A stretch of DNA of 64,000 nt from positions 62,001 to 126,000 of the forward strand of contig JACKNH010000011.1 of the NCBI GenBank assembly GCA_024234975.1. The letters are read 5' to 3'. The notes under the pieces are model-generated. The model was not told the origin of the DNA. It saw only the letters and a program-made list of their open reading frames with translations, and did not search any database. Made by a program: the position numbers and the translations under genes. Position 1 is the first letter of the stretch. Every line of letters starts with the position of its first letter. The DNA comes from Gammaproteobacteria bacterium (lineage in GTDB: Bacteria; Pseudomonadota; Gammaproteobacteria; Ga0077536). Positions 16,856 through 25,374 of the stretch are shown here, piece after piece.

Positions 16856-17725
16856 TCATTCGTCGTCGAAAACAACGAGTGCGCGAATCTCAATACTATT
16901 GCGCGGTACTGCGGTGGCGCCTGCGTCGGGTACGTCCGCTGCGCCATGGGCAGTCCGCCGAAAGCCCGGTCCTGCTGCGGGATCGAACGTGGAAAAGACG
17001 AGAGCTTCGCCAGGTTCCATCGTCGGAAAGTAACACCACTTCTGCGCCGGGTTTTCGCGCACGAACGTGATGCGGAAATCCGCACCGTCCGCCTCGCGCG
17101 CCAGAATTTCGGAGCGCTCTTTGGCGGAATCATCAAAAAATCCGCAACCTTCGACAATGTCCTCAACGGCCAGCGTGGTGTTATCACACAAGCACAGCGT
17201 GCAATCCTGCGGTGGCGGCGACAACATCTGCCAGTAGTTGAATATGCGCCAGCGCTTTGGTTCCTTGTGGCCGAGCCGTTGGGCCAGCGTGTGCATTGCC
17301 TGTTCGGCCACGGGCTGCCGTGACATCAATCCGTAAGCGAAATTCCCTGGCAGGTCACTGTGAACCGCACGCGCGGGCGCGGCGATGGATGTGCCTCGCG
17401 AATTTTCATGTGCTTCGGAATATCGGATGTTCGGGCCGGCGAAGAGCACGGCCCAATTGCCGCCAGTGTGTCGCAGGACGGTTCGTTCAACGGCAGGTTT
17501 CCACGTGCTTTCGATTTGCGCGATGTCGCTGTAATCAAGCGCTGGACACTCCAGGCGGGTGAGTATGAAACCCTCGCGGTCGAGACTGAAATCAGCGGCC
17601 TGCGCCCGCACATCATGCAGCTCAATTTTCGCGGATCGCTGTTGCGTCCCGGTCCAGCCGTAATCGAGGATGAATTTGACTCTGCCATCTTCCCCGGGGG
17701 TCACGAAATTCAGCGTTGATTGCAT
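16856..17725 (-). CDS. CmcJ/NvfI-like putative oxidoreductase or hydroxylase
   Basis: A 289-residue soluble protein. The region ERTVLRHTGGNWAVLFAGPNIRYSEAH, the block IFNYWQMLSPPPQDCTLCLCD and the later WCYFPTMEPGEALVFSTFDP, followed by an IEIRALVVF end, fit the CmcJ-like family. Members of that family were first annotated as methyltransferases in cephamycin synthesis and are now mostly described as 2-oxoglutarate-type oxygenase/desaturase relatives. No signal peptide. Substrate unknown. It lies between the receptor and the HPP pseudogene on the same strand, but with gaps too large to claim an operon. Confidence 0.65.
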   Translation of the reverse strand: MQSTLNFVTPGEDGRVKFILDYGWTGTQQRSAKIELHDVRAQAADFSLDREGFILTRLECPALDYSDIAQIESTWKPAVERTVLRHTGGNWAVLFAGPNIRYSEAHENSRGTSIAAPARAVHSDLPGNFAYGLMSRQPVAEQAMHTLAQRLGHKEPKRWRIFNYWQMLSPPPQDCTLCLCDNTTLAVEDIVEGCGFFDDSAKERSEILAREADGADFRITFVRENPAQKWCYFPTMEPGEALVFSTFDPAAGPGFRRTAHGAADVPDAGATAVPRNSIEIRALVVFDDE

Positions 17726-18003
17726 GGCGGGTTCCGAAACAGTCTGCGAGTGAACGGGCTTGGCGCTCGAAATTATAGCAGTGATAAATTTCGTCGGCGA
17801 AGTGCTTCTGCCCAGCCGAGCATCGTGTGGATGCTCACAATCGAATCTGCGGCGTTTGATGGTGGTGCGCAGTCAGAATCGAAACCGCGCGTTATTGATC
17901 AATTGCGGAGCCGACAGTTAGCCGAAGACGGCGACAACAGCTGTCAAACGTCTGGACGCATTTAGGTGCCGGGGAATACCGACATTTGTCCAGCAGCATC
18001 CGG

Positions 18004-18925
18004 TTACCCCCGGTTTACAACCACCTCACGGGCCGCCCATTGGGCGAATTCATACCGTGTGCAGATGTCAGCGCTGTTGCGAGACGTTCCCTCGACAACC
18101 CGGTAAATGACCATGTCGTGGCGCGGATTGGTGGATGTGGATTCGTCGATTATCTGCCGTACCGACCACTCCGAACCCAGTTTACCGTTGGTGTAGTAAT
18201 GGCCGAGGACGATTTGCTGGGGTGTCATCTTGACGCTTTCAGCGTGCTGTAATGCCAAAGTGATCAGCCGTTGCAAGTCCTCCGTCGTGAAATCCACGAT
18301 GGTGTTCATGTCCGCCATGGCCTGCTCGATGAACTCCTTATCAACCGTTCGGGCAGGATTTGCTGCGTTGGTCGCCGCGGTGAATCGCATCAGGCTTGCC
18401 GGGTAACGCCGCCACGGGAAGAAAGAATTGAATACCACCGCGACGATGAATATCGTCACCACATTCAGCAGCACGGGCGCGACGATGTAGTAGTACCAGG
18501 GCATGCACGTCGGCGCCGCCGATGACGGCCGCCAAGGCTGTCGCGCCGCCCGGCGGATGAATGCAGCTCAGCACATGCATGGCGCCGATGGCGAGACCAA
18601 CGGCCAAGCCGGCCGCAAGCATCGGGTCGGGGACCAACTTGTAACAGGTGACACCGATGGCTGCGGAAATCACATTGCCGCCGAGCAGCGCCCACGGTTG
18701 CGACAACCTGCCATGCGGAACCGCGAATAACAGCACGGTGGCCGCGCCCATGGATGGCGCGATGATGGCAGTGCCCTGGGCGCCGGCGGTCTTGTAGGTG
18801 ATCAGGGAGATGACGAACAGGCTGAGCACGCCACCCAGGGTGGCAACAACCTTTTCCGCGCTACTGACATTCTCGTGTTCGATGCCTAAAAACCGGCGTA
18901 GCGAGTGCAGCCACGGGCGTAGCAT
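18004..18925 (-). pseudogene. HPP-family membrane protein gene with a frameshift
   Basis: Two minus-strand frames together make one HPP protein. The first (18925 leftward; an earlier ATG is at 19039) has membrane helices and the family signature SCIHPPGGATALAAVIGG. Its reading frame loses homology after GGADVHAL. The second frame (from 18504) resumes exactly there with WYYYIVAPVLLNVVTIFIVAVVFNSFFPWRRYPASL, the expected next helix and FPWRRYP motif, and ends with a soluble C-terminal domain. Between them the DNA reads GCCCTGGTACTACTAC, where two bases appear to be missing. It could be a true mutation or a sequencing error. HPP proteins are inner-membrane proteins implicated in nitrite/anion transport in some organisms. 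Confidence 0.8.
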
Positions 18926-19099
18926 GGCGGAGGCCCCCAGGTGGAAAGCTGGAAAATATCGCCTGGCAGCCTGCGAGGCAAATCCCGGCAGGGTTGTTCT
19001 GATTCGGTCCGATCGGTTGAGCCAGCACCTTTTAATCAACAGACGATCGGAATACCTCGCTATGGAGAGCGTCGCAAACGTAACGTGCCAGCGGAAACC

Positions 19100-19441
19100 C
19101 TAGTCCTTGTAGTTCTCGTAAAAGACATAGGACGTCGAATAATCGCTGATTTCGAAGTAGACGCGCTTTTCGCCCGGATCCTGCAGAAAATTGAAATTTT
19201 CGTCGACCACGCCGTAGCCGAAGCGATAGGCGCGGGGGACGCCATCCTGCGTACCGGAACCCGTCGTCACCTTGTCGATCTTGATGAAGCGCATGACCAG
19301 TTTTTCACCGGCATAGATATCCAGTACACCGTTGGTGCCCGTCCAGTTTTGAATACCGCGTTGCAAGCGGTTCTGTTGTTCCTGCGTACATCCGCCCAGC
19401 ATTAACGCGGCGGCGGCAATTATCATCAATCCTTTTCGCAT
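19100..19441 (-). CDS. Small lipoprotein of unknown function
   Basis: A 113-residue protein; the ATG at 19441 is chosen because it opens a lipoprotein signal peptide with lipobox LGGC (MRKGLMIIAAAALMLGGC) and has GGGAGGA upstream. The mature domain (GIQNWTGTNGVLDIYAGEKLVMRFIKIDKV, then a YFEISDYSTSYVFYENYKD end) has no motif I recognise. It probably sits in the periplasm attached to the inner or outer membrane. It stands alone on the minus strand at the border of the AT-rich island. Confidence 0.8.
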   Translation of the reverse strand: MRKGLMIIAAAALMLGGCTQEQQNRLQRGIQNWTGTNGVLDIYAGEKLVMRFIKIDKVTTGSGTQDGVPRAYRFGYGVVDENFNFLQDPGEKRVYFEISDYSTSYVFYENYKD

Positions 19442-19820
19442 GGTGTCCTCCCGGGGAACGTCTAATCGCGGCATGCGCACGATCCTGCAATCCATATGGG
19501 TCTTATGCAACATTGAATATGGTGAGTTGGAGTATCTACAAACTCTGATTCCCGCGAGTTGGCGCATTGGCAGCCGACCATCGGGCGCAGGTTCGGAACC
19601 GCCAGCGTGGCTTGGCAGTGAGACGATTCCCGACGAATGGCCAGACTGTATTGGAGAGGGGGTGATATCCGGGGGCAATTACCGGCGCGGTACATGGGGG
19701 TGGCCGCCGGGTACGCCGTAGCTCGAGAGTTGATGCGGTCAGACGCCACGTGGGCATATAAAACTGATGCTCAAATTTTTAAAGCGTATCGTAATCTCTG
19801 GGACAGCCAAGCGATAAAGA
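19442..19820. other. Left border zone of the island
   Basis: 379 bases between a minus-strand lipoprotein and a plus-strand secreted protein. Base composition changes from GC-rich to AT-rich around 19740. A 64-residue open frame (19637-19831) ends by overlapping the next gene start. Its last part (ATWAYKTDAQIFKAYRNLWDSQ) looks protein-like, but it has no family match I know and no ribosome site, so it is not called. Confidence 0.45.
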
Positions 19821-20504
19821 ATGAGCTTTGAGATGAATAGAGCAACAAAGGCTATATTGGTCCTCTTCGCGATTACAGGAATGTGTGAGGCGGATACTTT
19901 GAATTCGAAGCATTCTGAGGGACTGCAGCTATCCCTGGAAGTTATTGAAGTCACCGATTCGTGTGTGGTTTTCCCATATCAATTGTTTGATGAGACGATT
20001 GAAGGAATCAGGTCATTCAGATTTGAGGTGCGCGTTAGCCTGCAGGGTTCAATGCAACACGCAATAAAAATTCTGAAAGATATTGCTGTTTCATCACCGT
20101 TGTTCATTAACGTAACTGATGAAAATGGTGACACAACTACGAGAGCTTCATTTAAATTGGTGAATTACGGAGGGGTAAAACGCGATGATTTTTTTGAGTT
20201 GCACCCCGGCCAGACCGTAACTTTTGTGAAATGTGGTGACATCGTGCGACGACGTATCTACGAGGATAGTGAGGGTGAATATGCTTTAGGTCGCGAAGGT
20301 ATATATTTCGAAAATGGTGGCAGTTTTTCACAGGCAATCCCGTCGAGCGGGATCGCGAATCTAGAGGTTACATATTCTATAAGCGAAAGCAGAGCTAAAG
20401 ATTTTTCGGAAGAGTTCGGTCTATCGAATTTATGGCACGGTAAAATTGTCGCTGAAAATTATCGACTTGATCTCGGGAGTAGTGAAACAACAATAGAAAA
20501 CTGA
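19821..20504 (+). CDS. Putative secreted protein, C-terminus clipped by the IS element
   Basis: A 227-residue protein, not recognised. The start is 19821 (MSFEMNRATK) or 19833 (MNRATK); both give a signal peptide ending near MCEA. The rest is beta-rich and moderately acidic (KHSEGLQLSLEVIEVTDSC, FRFEVRVSLQGSMQ, ELHPGQTVTFVKCGD), as in an immunoglobulin-like domain, with two cysteines that could pair. The DNA is clearly more AT-rich than the flagellar and envelope genes. The stop codon TGA (20502-20504) is the first three bases of the IS left end. Joining the DNA across the element restores the frame for 11 more residues, so this gene was probably interrupted very near its 3' end. Confidence 0.6.
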   Translation: MSFEMNRATKAILVLFAITGMCEADTLNSKHSEGLQLSLEVIEVTDSCVVFPYQLFDETIEGIRSFRFEVRVSLQGSMQHAIKILKDIAVSSPLFINVTDENGDTTTRASFKLVNYGGVKRDDFFELHPGQTVTFVKCGDIVRRRIYEDSEGEYALGREGIYFENGGSFSQAIPSSGIANLEVTYSISESRAKDFSEEFGLSNLWHGKIVAENYRLDLGSSETTIEN

Positions 20505-20576
20505 GGGGCTCCCCAAAAACAGCAGCATTTCGATCGAGAATTTTTGGTGATATTTTGACCAGAAAGGACGTCGAAC

Positions 20577-20843
20577 ATGAAACGCAAACGATACACGGTC
20601 GAGCAGATCGTCGCGGCGGTAAAACAGCATGAGCTTGGGACGACGGCGGGAGACATCATCCGCAAGCTCGGGATCGCGGAGGCTACGTTTTACCGCTGGA
20701 AGCAACAGTACGGTGGTCTCGAGCCGAGCCAGGTGCGAGAGTTGAAGCAACTTCGTGAAGAGAATGCGAAGCTCAAGAAGCTGGTCGCGGATTTGAGCCT
20801 GGACAAGGTGATGCTGCAGGACATTGCCGCAAAAAAATGGTGA
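20577..20843 (+). CDS. IS3-family transposase OrfA
   Basis: An 88-residue DNA-binding protein with helix-turn-helix (RYTVEQIVAAVKQHELG to IRKLGIAEATFYRWKQQYGG) and a leucine-zipper tail (VRELKQLREENAKLKKLVADL) used for multimerisation. Near its end the DNA reads GC-AAAAAAA-TGG-TGA. The A7 run sits in the A_AAA_AAA register needed for programmed -1 frameshifting into OrfB, which would give the OrfAB transposase. Without frameshifting the product stops at 20843. Confidence 0.93.
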   Translation: MKRKRYTVEQIVAAVKQHELGTTAGDIIRKLGIAEATFYRWKQQYGGLEPSQVRELKQLREENAKLKKLVADLSLDKVMLQDIAAKKW

Positions 20844-21685
20844 AGGCCGCACAGCGCCGAGCCATCGTGAATCATCTGACGGCTCAGTATGCCGTCAGTG
20901 CACGACGGGCGTGCGGCCTCGCCAGGATTTCCGCGTCGGCGTATTACTATCGCGCGAAGTCCGATCCGCAATCAGCACTGCGGTTACGGATCCGTGACCT
21001 CGCTCGTTCACGGGTCCGGTACGGGTACAAGCGGATCCACGTTCTGCTGAAGCGCGAAGGGATCCACGTCAACAAGAAGCGGGTTCATCGCTTGTACTGC
21101 CAGGAAGGGCTGCAGCTACGGCCGCGGCGCCCTCGTCGGAACGTATCGGCGGCTCGGCGACAACGTCCAAGGATCGAAGCAAGGGCGCCGAATGCGGCAT
21201 GGGCGATGGACTTTGTCTCGGATCAGTTGCAGGACGGACGACGGTTCCGCGCGCTTACGGTTGTCGATATCTTCACCCGAGAGAATCTGGTGATCCAGGT
21301 GGGGCGGCGTCTGGGAGGTGAGGATGTTGCGCAGGCATTGCAGCGGATTGCCAGGCGACGAGGATTACCCCAGCGGATCTATTGTGATAACGGTGCTGAA
21401 TTTGCGGGGCGTCTGGTCGACTTATGGGCTTACGCGAATCACGTAATCCTGGAGTTCTCACGACCTGGCAAGCCGACAGATAACGCGTTCATCGAATCAT
21501 TCAATGGCAGTCTTCGGGATGAATGTTTGAACACGCATTGGTTCACGAGCTTGACGGACGCGCAGGAAACGTTGGACGCTTGGCGGCGGGACTACAACGG
21601 GAGCCGACCTCACAAGGCACTCGATGGCCTGACGCCGTTGGAATATGCGGGAAAATGGGCTGCAGAGAAAGCCGAAACTCTCTGA
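20837..21685 (+). CDS. IS3-family transposase OrfB
   Basis: A 282-residue protein, starting at an ATG inside the A7 slippery run if made alone, or fused to OrfA by -1 frameshift. It has an N-terminal HTH_21-like segment (IRDLARSRVRYGYKRIHVLLKREG) and an rve integrase core with the catalytic triad visible: D in AAWAMDFVSD, D in IYCDNGAEF, E in NAFIESFNGSLRDECL. The end (GSRPHKALDGLTPLEYA) is typical of the family. The reading frame is intact, so the element may be active. Confidence 0.95.
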   Translation: MVKAAQRRAIVNHLTAQYAVSARRACGLARISASAYYYRAKSDPQSALRLRIRDLARSRVRYGYKRIHVLLKREGIHVNKKRVHRLYCQEGLQLRPRRPRRNVSAARRQRPRIEARAPNAAWAMDFVSDQLQDGRRFRALTVVDIFTRENLVIQVGRRLGGEDVAQALQRIARRRGLPQRIYCDNGAEFAGRLVDLWAYANHVILEFSRPGKPTDNAFIESFNGSLRDECLNTHWFTSLTDAQETLDAWRRDYNGSRPHKALDGLTPLEYAGKWAAEKAETL

Positions 21686-21779
21686 AGAAGTGCTTCTGAT
21701 AAGGGGAGCCCCTCAAATGTCGACTCGGCTGAGCAAAATGAAAAAGGTTGAACCGTCCAAATTACTTTGAGGCATCACC

Positions 21780-22340
21780 GTGTTTTTAAAATTGAATAAG
21801 GCAGTCTTCGCGCTTTTGGTGGCGCTCGTTATGTTTGGTTGTCGTGAATACAATCTATATCGGTATGAACCTGTAACGCTCGATATTTTGGGTGGCAGCC
21901 TAGTGGTTGCTGCAGAAGGGTCGTATGGTCAAAATTATTCATACGATGGTAAGGAATATGCTGACTTCAGCAATCCATATACATTGCTTTTTATGCTTTC
22001 TATGCCCTACGAGCATGATATTGCAGGATTAAGAATTACAAACATTGATCTTACTGGTGATGAAAGTGGCAAGACGATTTCATTGGAGGATACTCAAAGC
22101 GATAGAGTGAACGACCCAAGAAAGCGTACAGATCCAAAAGCTGAAGCAAGAACTGTCATTGCCGCTGTAGGAGGGTTAACTTCCGAGAAGTTTAGTTATG
22201 AATCTTATGTTCTGACGGCTACAGTAGTTGTTCTTGGCAAAGATGGAACTGAGAAAAAAGAGGAAATTTCAGTTTTGTTGAAAACCAGTTTTACAAAACA
22301 AAAGCGCAGCGACTGGTTTGACAAATACATGAGCGTTTAG
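21780..22340 (+). CDS. Putative lipoprotein of unknown function
   Basis: A 186-residue protein starting at GTG. It has a signal peptide with lipobox-like VMFGC (cysteine at about residue 21), then a beta-rich domain (VTLDILGGSLVVAAEGSYGQ, LRITNIDLTGDESGKTISL, YESYVLTATVVVLGKDGTEK) and a lysine-rich C-terminus. AT-rich, in the style of the 19821 gene on the other side of the IS. The two may have been neighbours in one acquired block before the IS arrived. No family recognised. Confidence 0.65.
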   Translation: MFLKLNKAVFALLVALVMFGCREYNLYRYEPVTLDILGGSLVVAAEGSYGQNYSYDGKEYADFSNPYTLLFMLSMPYEHDIAGLRITNIDLTGDESGKTISLEDTQSDRVNDPRKRTDPKAEARTVIAAVGGLTSEKFSYESYVLTATVVVLGKDGTEKKEEISVLLKTSFTKQKRSDWFDKYMSV

Positions 22341-22435
22341 TTACCAGAATATTAATAGGACACAAACGAGAAGAGCTGTAACTGAGCAAGGCTGCGCGGT
22401 CGTGGTCACCATCATCCACTTTGAACAATCGAACC

Positions 22436-22705
22436 ATGAATCTGCCGACTCGAGTACTGCACGATTTCGATGCCTACAGTCGTGGCGATATCGATGTTGA
22501 GTGCCTCCAGAGGCGCGTTGAAGCGGCAGTCGCCGCAATGGACGGAAGTGTTCCAAAGGATCTCCGAGAGCAATTGGAGAGATTCGTTCGGGACGCTGAA
22601 GTCGCGAGTTTTACGACAAGCACACAAGAGCTGGACGGCCGCATTCGTGAATTGGTAGAACCCATAGTGATCCGACTGAAGGCGCAAGAAGCTCAGAGGG
22701 ATTGA
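22436..22705 (+). CDS. Small hypothetical protein
   Basis: An 89-residue soluble protein, mostly helical (LPTRVLHDFDAYSRGDIDVECLQRRVEAAVAAM). The ATG at 22436 is preferred over an in-frame TTG at 22421. Its composition is closer to the host than its AT-rich neighbours. No catalytic motif is visible and no function is assigned. Confidence 0.45.
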   Translation: MNLPTRVLHDFDAYSRGDIDVECLQRRVEAAVAAMDGSVPKDLREQLERFVRDAEVASFTTSTQELDGRIRELVEPIVIRLKAQEAQRD

Positions 22706-22811
22706 GTTGCTGCAAGGGGCATCGCAATCGAGTGAGCCCCTCACTACTACCGGCGCCCTGAAAAACGGAGTACAACCCGAGACGTGATTTCCTGATCGAC
22801 CAGAGGGCAGT

Positions 22812-23390
22812 GTGGGTGAGGTGAAATCGCTTCGGACCGGACAAGAATACAAGGCACCTGATTCGTCGGTGGCCCAGAGGTTGCCCAGGAAACAGCCGGC
22901 CCTATTCCAAGCCTACCGAGACCGGATTTCAGACTTACGTCAGCAGGCCCAAATGACACCCGCTGAAGCAGCGAAAATTAGCGACGTAGCAATCAGCACC
23001 TGGAATTGATGGGAGGCGTCCGACAATGCGCCACAGGCGGCGCGCCTCCTGATTCGTACAGCGGCAGAGTACCCTCCCGTACCGCATTGCGGGTGGGATG
23101 GTTGGCGGTTTGTCGGCGACACCCTTTATGGCCCCTCGGGCGAAGGGTTTACTTCCTCTGAGATTGAAATGTCTCAGTATCGGGTGCAGCATAGTGAGTT
23201 ACTTCAAACTCGAATAGAGCAGCTCGAGTTGCCGCTCAAACGAGAGCGGGATGGCGGCGCCGCTGAGGTAAAGGGACTCACGGCGCAAAAATCGACGGTA
23301 CTGGGGTTCTTGCTGAGGCCCACCAAGATGCGAAGGATAGCCAGTTTCCAGAAATTCGAGCTATCTCTCACGAACTTTGGGCTGCAATGA
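22812..23390 (+). pseudogene. Phage-type helix-turn-helix protein gene with an in-frame stop
   Basis: From the GTG at 22812 the frame reads to TPAEAAKISDVAISTWN, meets TGA (23007-23009) and continues in the same frame as WEASDNAPQAARLLI, GWDGWRFVGDTLYGPSGEGFT and a coiled-coil tail to 23390. The joined protein has an HTH of the form 'ISTWxRWE', a spacer and a 'GWxGWRF...LYGPxGEGFT' module, a layout I associate with small phage proteins of xanthomonad-type hosts. The stop sits where an arginine is expected before WE; a single CGA to TGA change would explain it. Parts before and after the stop may each be partly expressed. Confidence 0.6.
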
Positions 23391-23700
23391 TGGGGGCGTC
23401 TGGGCTCATTCGCCGTTGCTGGGCAGTTCGAACCGGGAAATAAACTCGTGTGACGAGCGTGCGCTCCGAGTATGGCAAGTGAAGCGATAACGGTATGAAT
23501 GCCTGCGAAGGCACAATTGGTCGGCTAAGGTTGCCGTTCCTCCGCGAGCCCCAAAATTTCAAATAATCGATCAAGAGTGTGACGCGACTTGCCACGCTGT
23601 CTGGGCATTAAGGATCTGGCGAGTGCGTCAACTACAGAAGTATTTCAGATTGCCGTAGCGGAGGCAGTATACTAAGTGGCGTCAATTCCGGGGTACTAAT
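23391..23700. other. Intergenic region inside the island
   Basis: 310 bases with no supported gene. Open frames on the minus strand do not resemble known proteins. Composition becomes AT-rich toward the next gene. The promoter of the three-gene operon should lie in the last 100 bases; no confident -35/-10 was assigned. Confidence 0.45.
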
Positions 23701-24456
23701 GTGCGTATTGCTAGTTGTCAAGTTGTGACTTGCTTTGAACCTGATCGATTGCTGCCTTTAGCTCTGGGGCCGCTATTGAAGCAAATGGTTCAGAAAGAGG
23801 GAGCAAAATTATTTAATGTAAATGCGCCAGACGACGCCCCACCATCGCTGCCGCGGTTAGTACTTCTGACTAAGGATGGAATGAATCTAAATATATGCCT
23901 CGATAGGTACGACCTTACTTTGACGCCGCCGGACCACGTTGCAGATAGTCTCGACGAGGTTCTGGACTATCTGAGGAGTATATTTGAGAGATTTGTGGGG
24001 ATCCTTATTAACGACATAGTTGCGTATCGTTGGATGGGTATAGTTTTAAGTATCGAATATCCAGAATCTTCCAAATCCAGCAAGACTGCAATAGAAGCTG
24101 TAACCCCTACTTTTCATAAACTGACAAATATTCGGTTGGAGGACCGTCCACTTCGCTCATTTAGATTAATGTACGGATACGAAGAGTACGGATTCTTTTT
24201 TACGATAGCTGTCGAAGGGTTTGAGCAAAGGGATATTCTTATTCCAGTTCCAACCGGTGAAGCGGAGCCCAAAGATATTGACGTCGCAGATCATCCGATA
24301 AGCTCATTAGGTGTTCAAATCGTGCATGACGTAAATAATAAGCCTGGCCCGAAGCAAAATCCGCTAGAGGACTTTGCAAAGATTTTGGATTGCCACCGTA
24401 CAAACGTAAAGCACTTACCGGAAAAATTAGGTATCAACTCGGTGATTTCACGATGA
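23701..24456 (+). CDS. Island protein of unknown function, first gene of a three-gene operon
   Basis: A 251-residue soluble protein starting at GTG with weak ribosome signals. Not recognised. Seen: an N-terminal part with hydrophobic beta/alpha alternation (LPRLVLLTKDGMNLNICLDRYDLTL), a helical middle (LDEVLDYLRSIFERFVGIL), a beta-rich part (LRSFRLMYGYEEYGFFFTIAVEG) and a C-terminal helical tail rich in charged residues. Markedly AT-rich with codons unlike the host core genes. Its stop overlaps the next start as ATGA, indicating translational coupling. The general shape of a two-domain alpha/beta protein next to smaller partners would fit a toxin/antitoxin, immunity or defence module, but nothing in the sequence proves this. 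Confidence 0.65.
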   Translation: MRIASCQVVTCFEPDRLLPLALGPLLKQMVQKEGAKLFNVNAPDDAPPSLPRLVLLTKDGMNLNICLDRYDLTLTPPDHVADSLDEVLDYLRSIFERFVGILINDIVAYRWMGIVLSIEYPESSKSSKTAIEAVTPTFHKLTNIRLEDRPLRSFRLMYGYEEYGFFFTIAVEGFEQRDILIPVPTGEAEPKDIDVADHPISSLGVQIVHDVNNKPGPKQNPLEDFAKILDCHRTNVKHLPEKLGINSVISR

Positions 24457-24809
24457 CTCGAACAAATTCAGTTCTTGCTAACGATGATTCCAGAACCATA
24501 GTCCCGTTTAAACGAGGAATTGGAAAGGGTATCGGAACACTTGAGCAATCCTTACAATTGGAAACGCTCAAAAATTTCAATTCGGAACACGACCTGCAAG
24601 CACTGATAAATTCCGCTGTCATGGAAGCTTATTTGGCTGCTAGGGCTAATGAGCTTGGGGCACACGACGGCCCGTTCGACCCGATTTACTTTTCTGCGTT
24701 GAAGATGGACAAAGTAATATCGGAGGACATTGCAAAGCTAGTTAAGTATTCCGGAATAGAAGACCTTTCCGCAGAGATCGATTTCGCAGACGGTATGGAC
24801 GACTACTAG
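24453..24809 (+). CDS. Island protein of unknown function, second gene of the operon
   Basis: A 118-residue acidic protein. The ATG at 24453 overlaps the previous stop by 4 bases (ATGA) and is preferred over an in-frame ATG at 24390. It has a polar N-terminus (RTNSVLANDDSRTIVPFKRG), a helical middle (LEQSLQLETLKNFNSEHDLQALINSAVM) and a very acidic end (AEIDFADGMDDY). Such an acidic small partner could bind the first gene's product (inference). No family recognised. Confidence 0.6.
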   Translation: MTRTNSVLANDDSRTIVPFKRGIGKGIGTLEQSLQLETLKNFNSEHDLQALINSAVMEAYLAARANELGAHDGPFDPIYFSALKMDKVISEDIAKLVKYSGIEDLSAEIDFADGMDDY

Positions 24810-24825
24810 AATTAGGCTTCGGTCC

Positions 24826-25374
24826 ATGTACGTCGATGACTCCGATATGGTTCCAGAACTCCGGCAGGGAGACGTCGTTTCACTTGTCCATATCGTCGGC
24901 GCTATTAACCTAAACGCGATCCAATTTATTTCTACAGCTGGAACATCCGGGATAGGAGATGCCACCGCCTGGCAGGTTCCCGATAGGCCAAAATTTGGTG
25001 ACGCTATGGTGCTTTCACATAGTTGCGAAATTGATTTGGAAAACACGGTCAAGTTAACCAGCATAATTTTGGCACCTCTCCGAGACGTTCATACCGCAAC
25101 GAAGCCGGAGCGTATAGAGGAATTAATTAGAAGCAACTACATTGATCGCGAAGCAGCCCCAGCGTCTTATCTAAAATATTTCTATCTAGATCCGAACCAC
25201 CGATTTGAGAACACGAAAGGGTGCGTAGTCGACTTCTCTAAATGTTATAGCGTGAGGAAGCAGTCGTACGAAGTGCTTAAGAAAAACAAGGTTGCCGAAT
25301 TAAAGGACGATGCGCGCGAGAGCATGGCGATCAAATTGGCGCTCTATTTCTATCGATCGCAACAGATGGCCTAG
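24826..25374 (+). CDS. Island protein of unknown function, third gene of the operon
   Basis: A 182-residue protein 16 bases after the previous stop. The opening VPELRQGDVVSLV, the central VLSHSCEIDLEN with APLRDV, the segment YLKYFYLDPNHRF and the closing ESMAIKLALYFYRSQQ give a pattern I have seen only in uncharacterised bacterial proteins with a 'GD.v.LSxSCDxe' type centre. The His/Cys/Glu cluster could bind metal or be catalytic. It is the last gene before the tRNA. Start uncertain: no good ribosome site, though coupling to the previous gene may suffice. Confidence 0.6.
   Translation: MYVDDSDMVPELRQGDVVSLVHIVGAINLNAIQFISTAGTSGIGDATAWQVPDRPKFGDAMVLSHSCEIDLENTVKLTSIILAPLRDVHTATKPERIEELIRSNYIDREAAPASYLKYFYLDPNHRFENTKGCVVDFSKCYSVRKQSYEVLKKNKVAELKDDARESMAIKLALYFYRSQQMA

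Larger units (their letters stand above)
20502..21715 (+). mobile_element. IS3-family insertion sequence (IS407-like group)
   Basis: About 1214 bases with perfect terminal inverted repeats TGAGGGGCTCCCC (20502-20514) and GGGGAGCCCCTCA (21703-21715). It encodes OrfA and OrfB with an A7 slippery run at the overlap. Flanking 3-5 bases do not match (AAAC on the left, AATG on the right), so no target duplication is visible, which suggests an old insertion or a rearrangement. Confidence 0.93.

Noticed and set aside
19637..19831. A 64-codon plus-strand frame ending over the start of the 19821 gene
   Set aside because: The last 30 residues look protein-like and coupling is possible, but there is no ribosome site, no family match and the first half is compositionally odd.
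23368..23595. A 75-codon minus-strand frame in the island gap
   Set aside because: No start signals and no convincing similarity; partly antisense to the end of the phage-like pseudogene.
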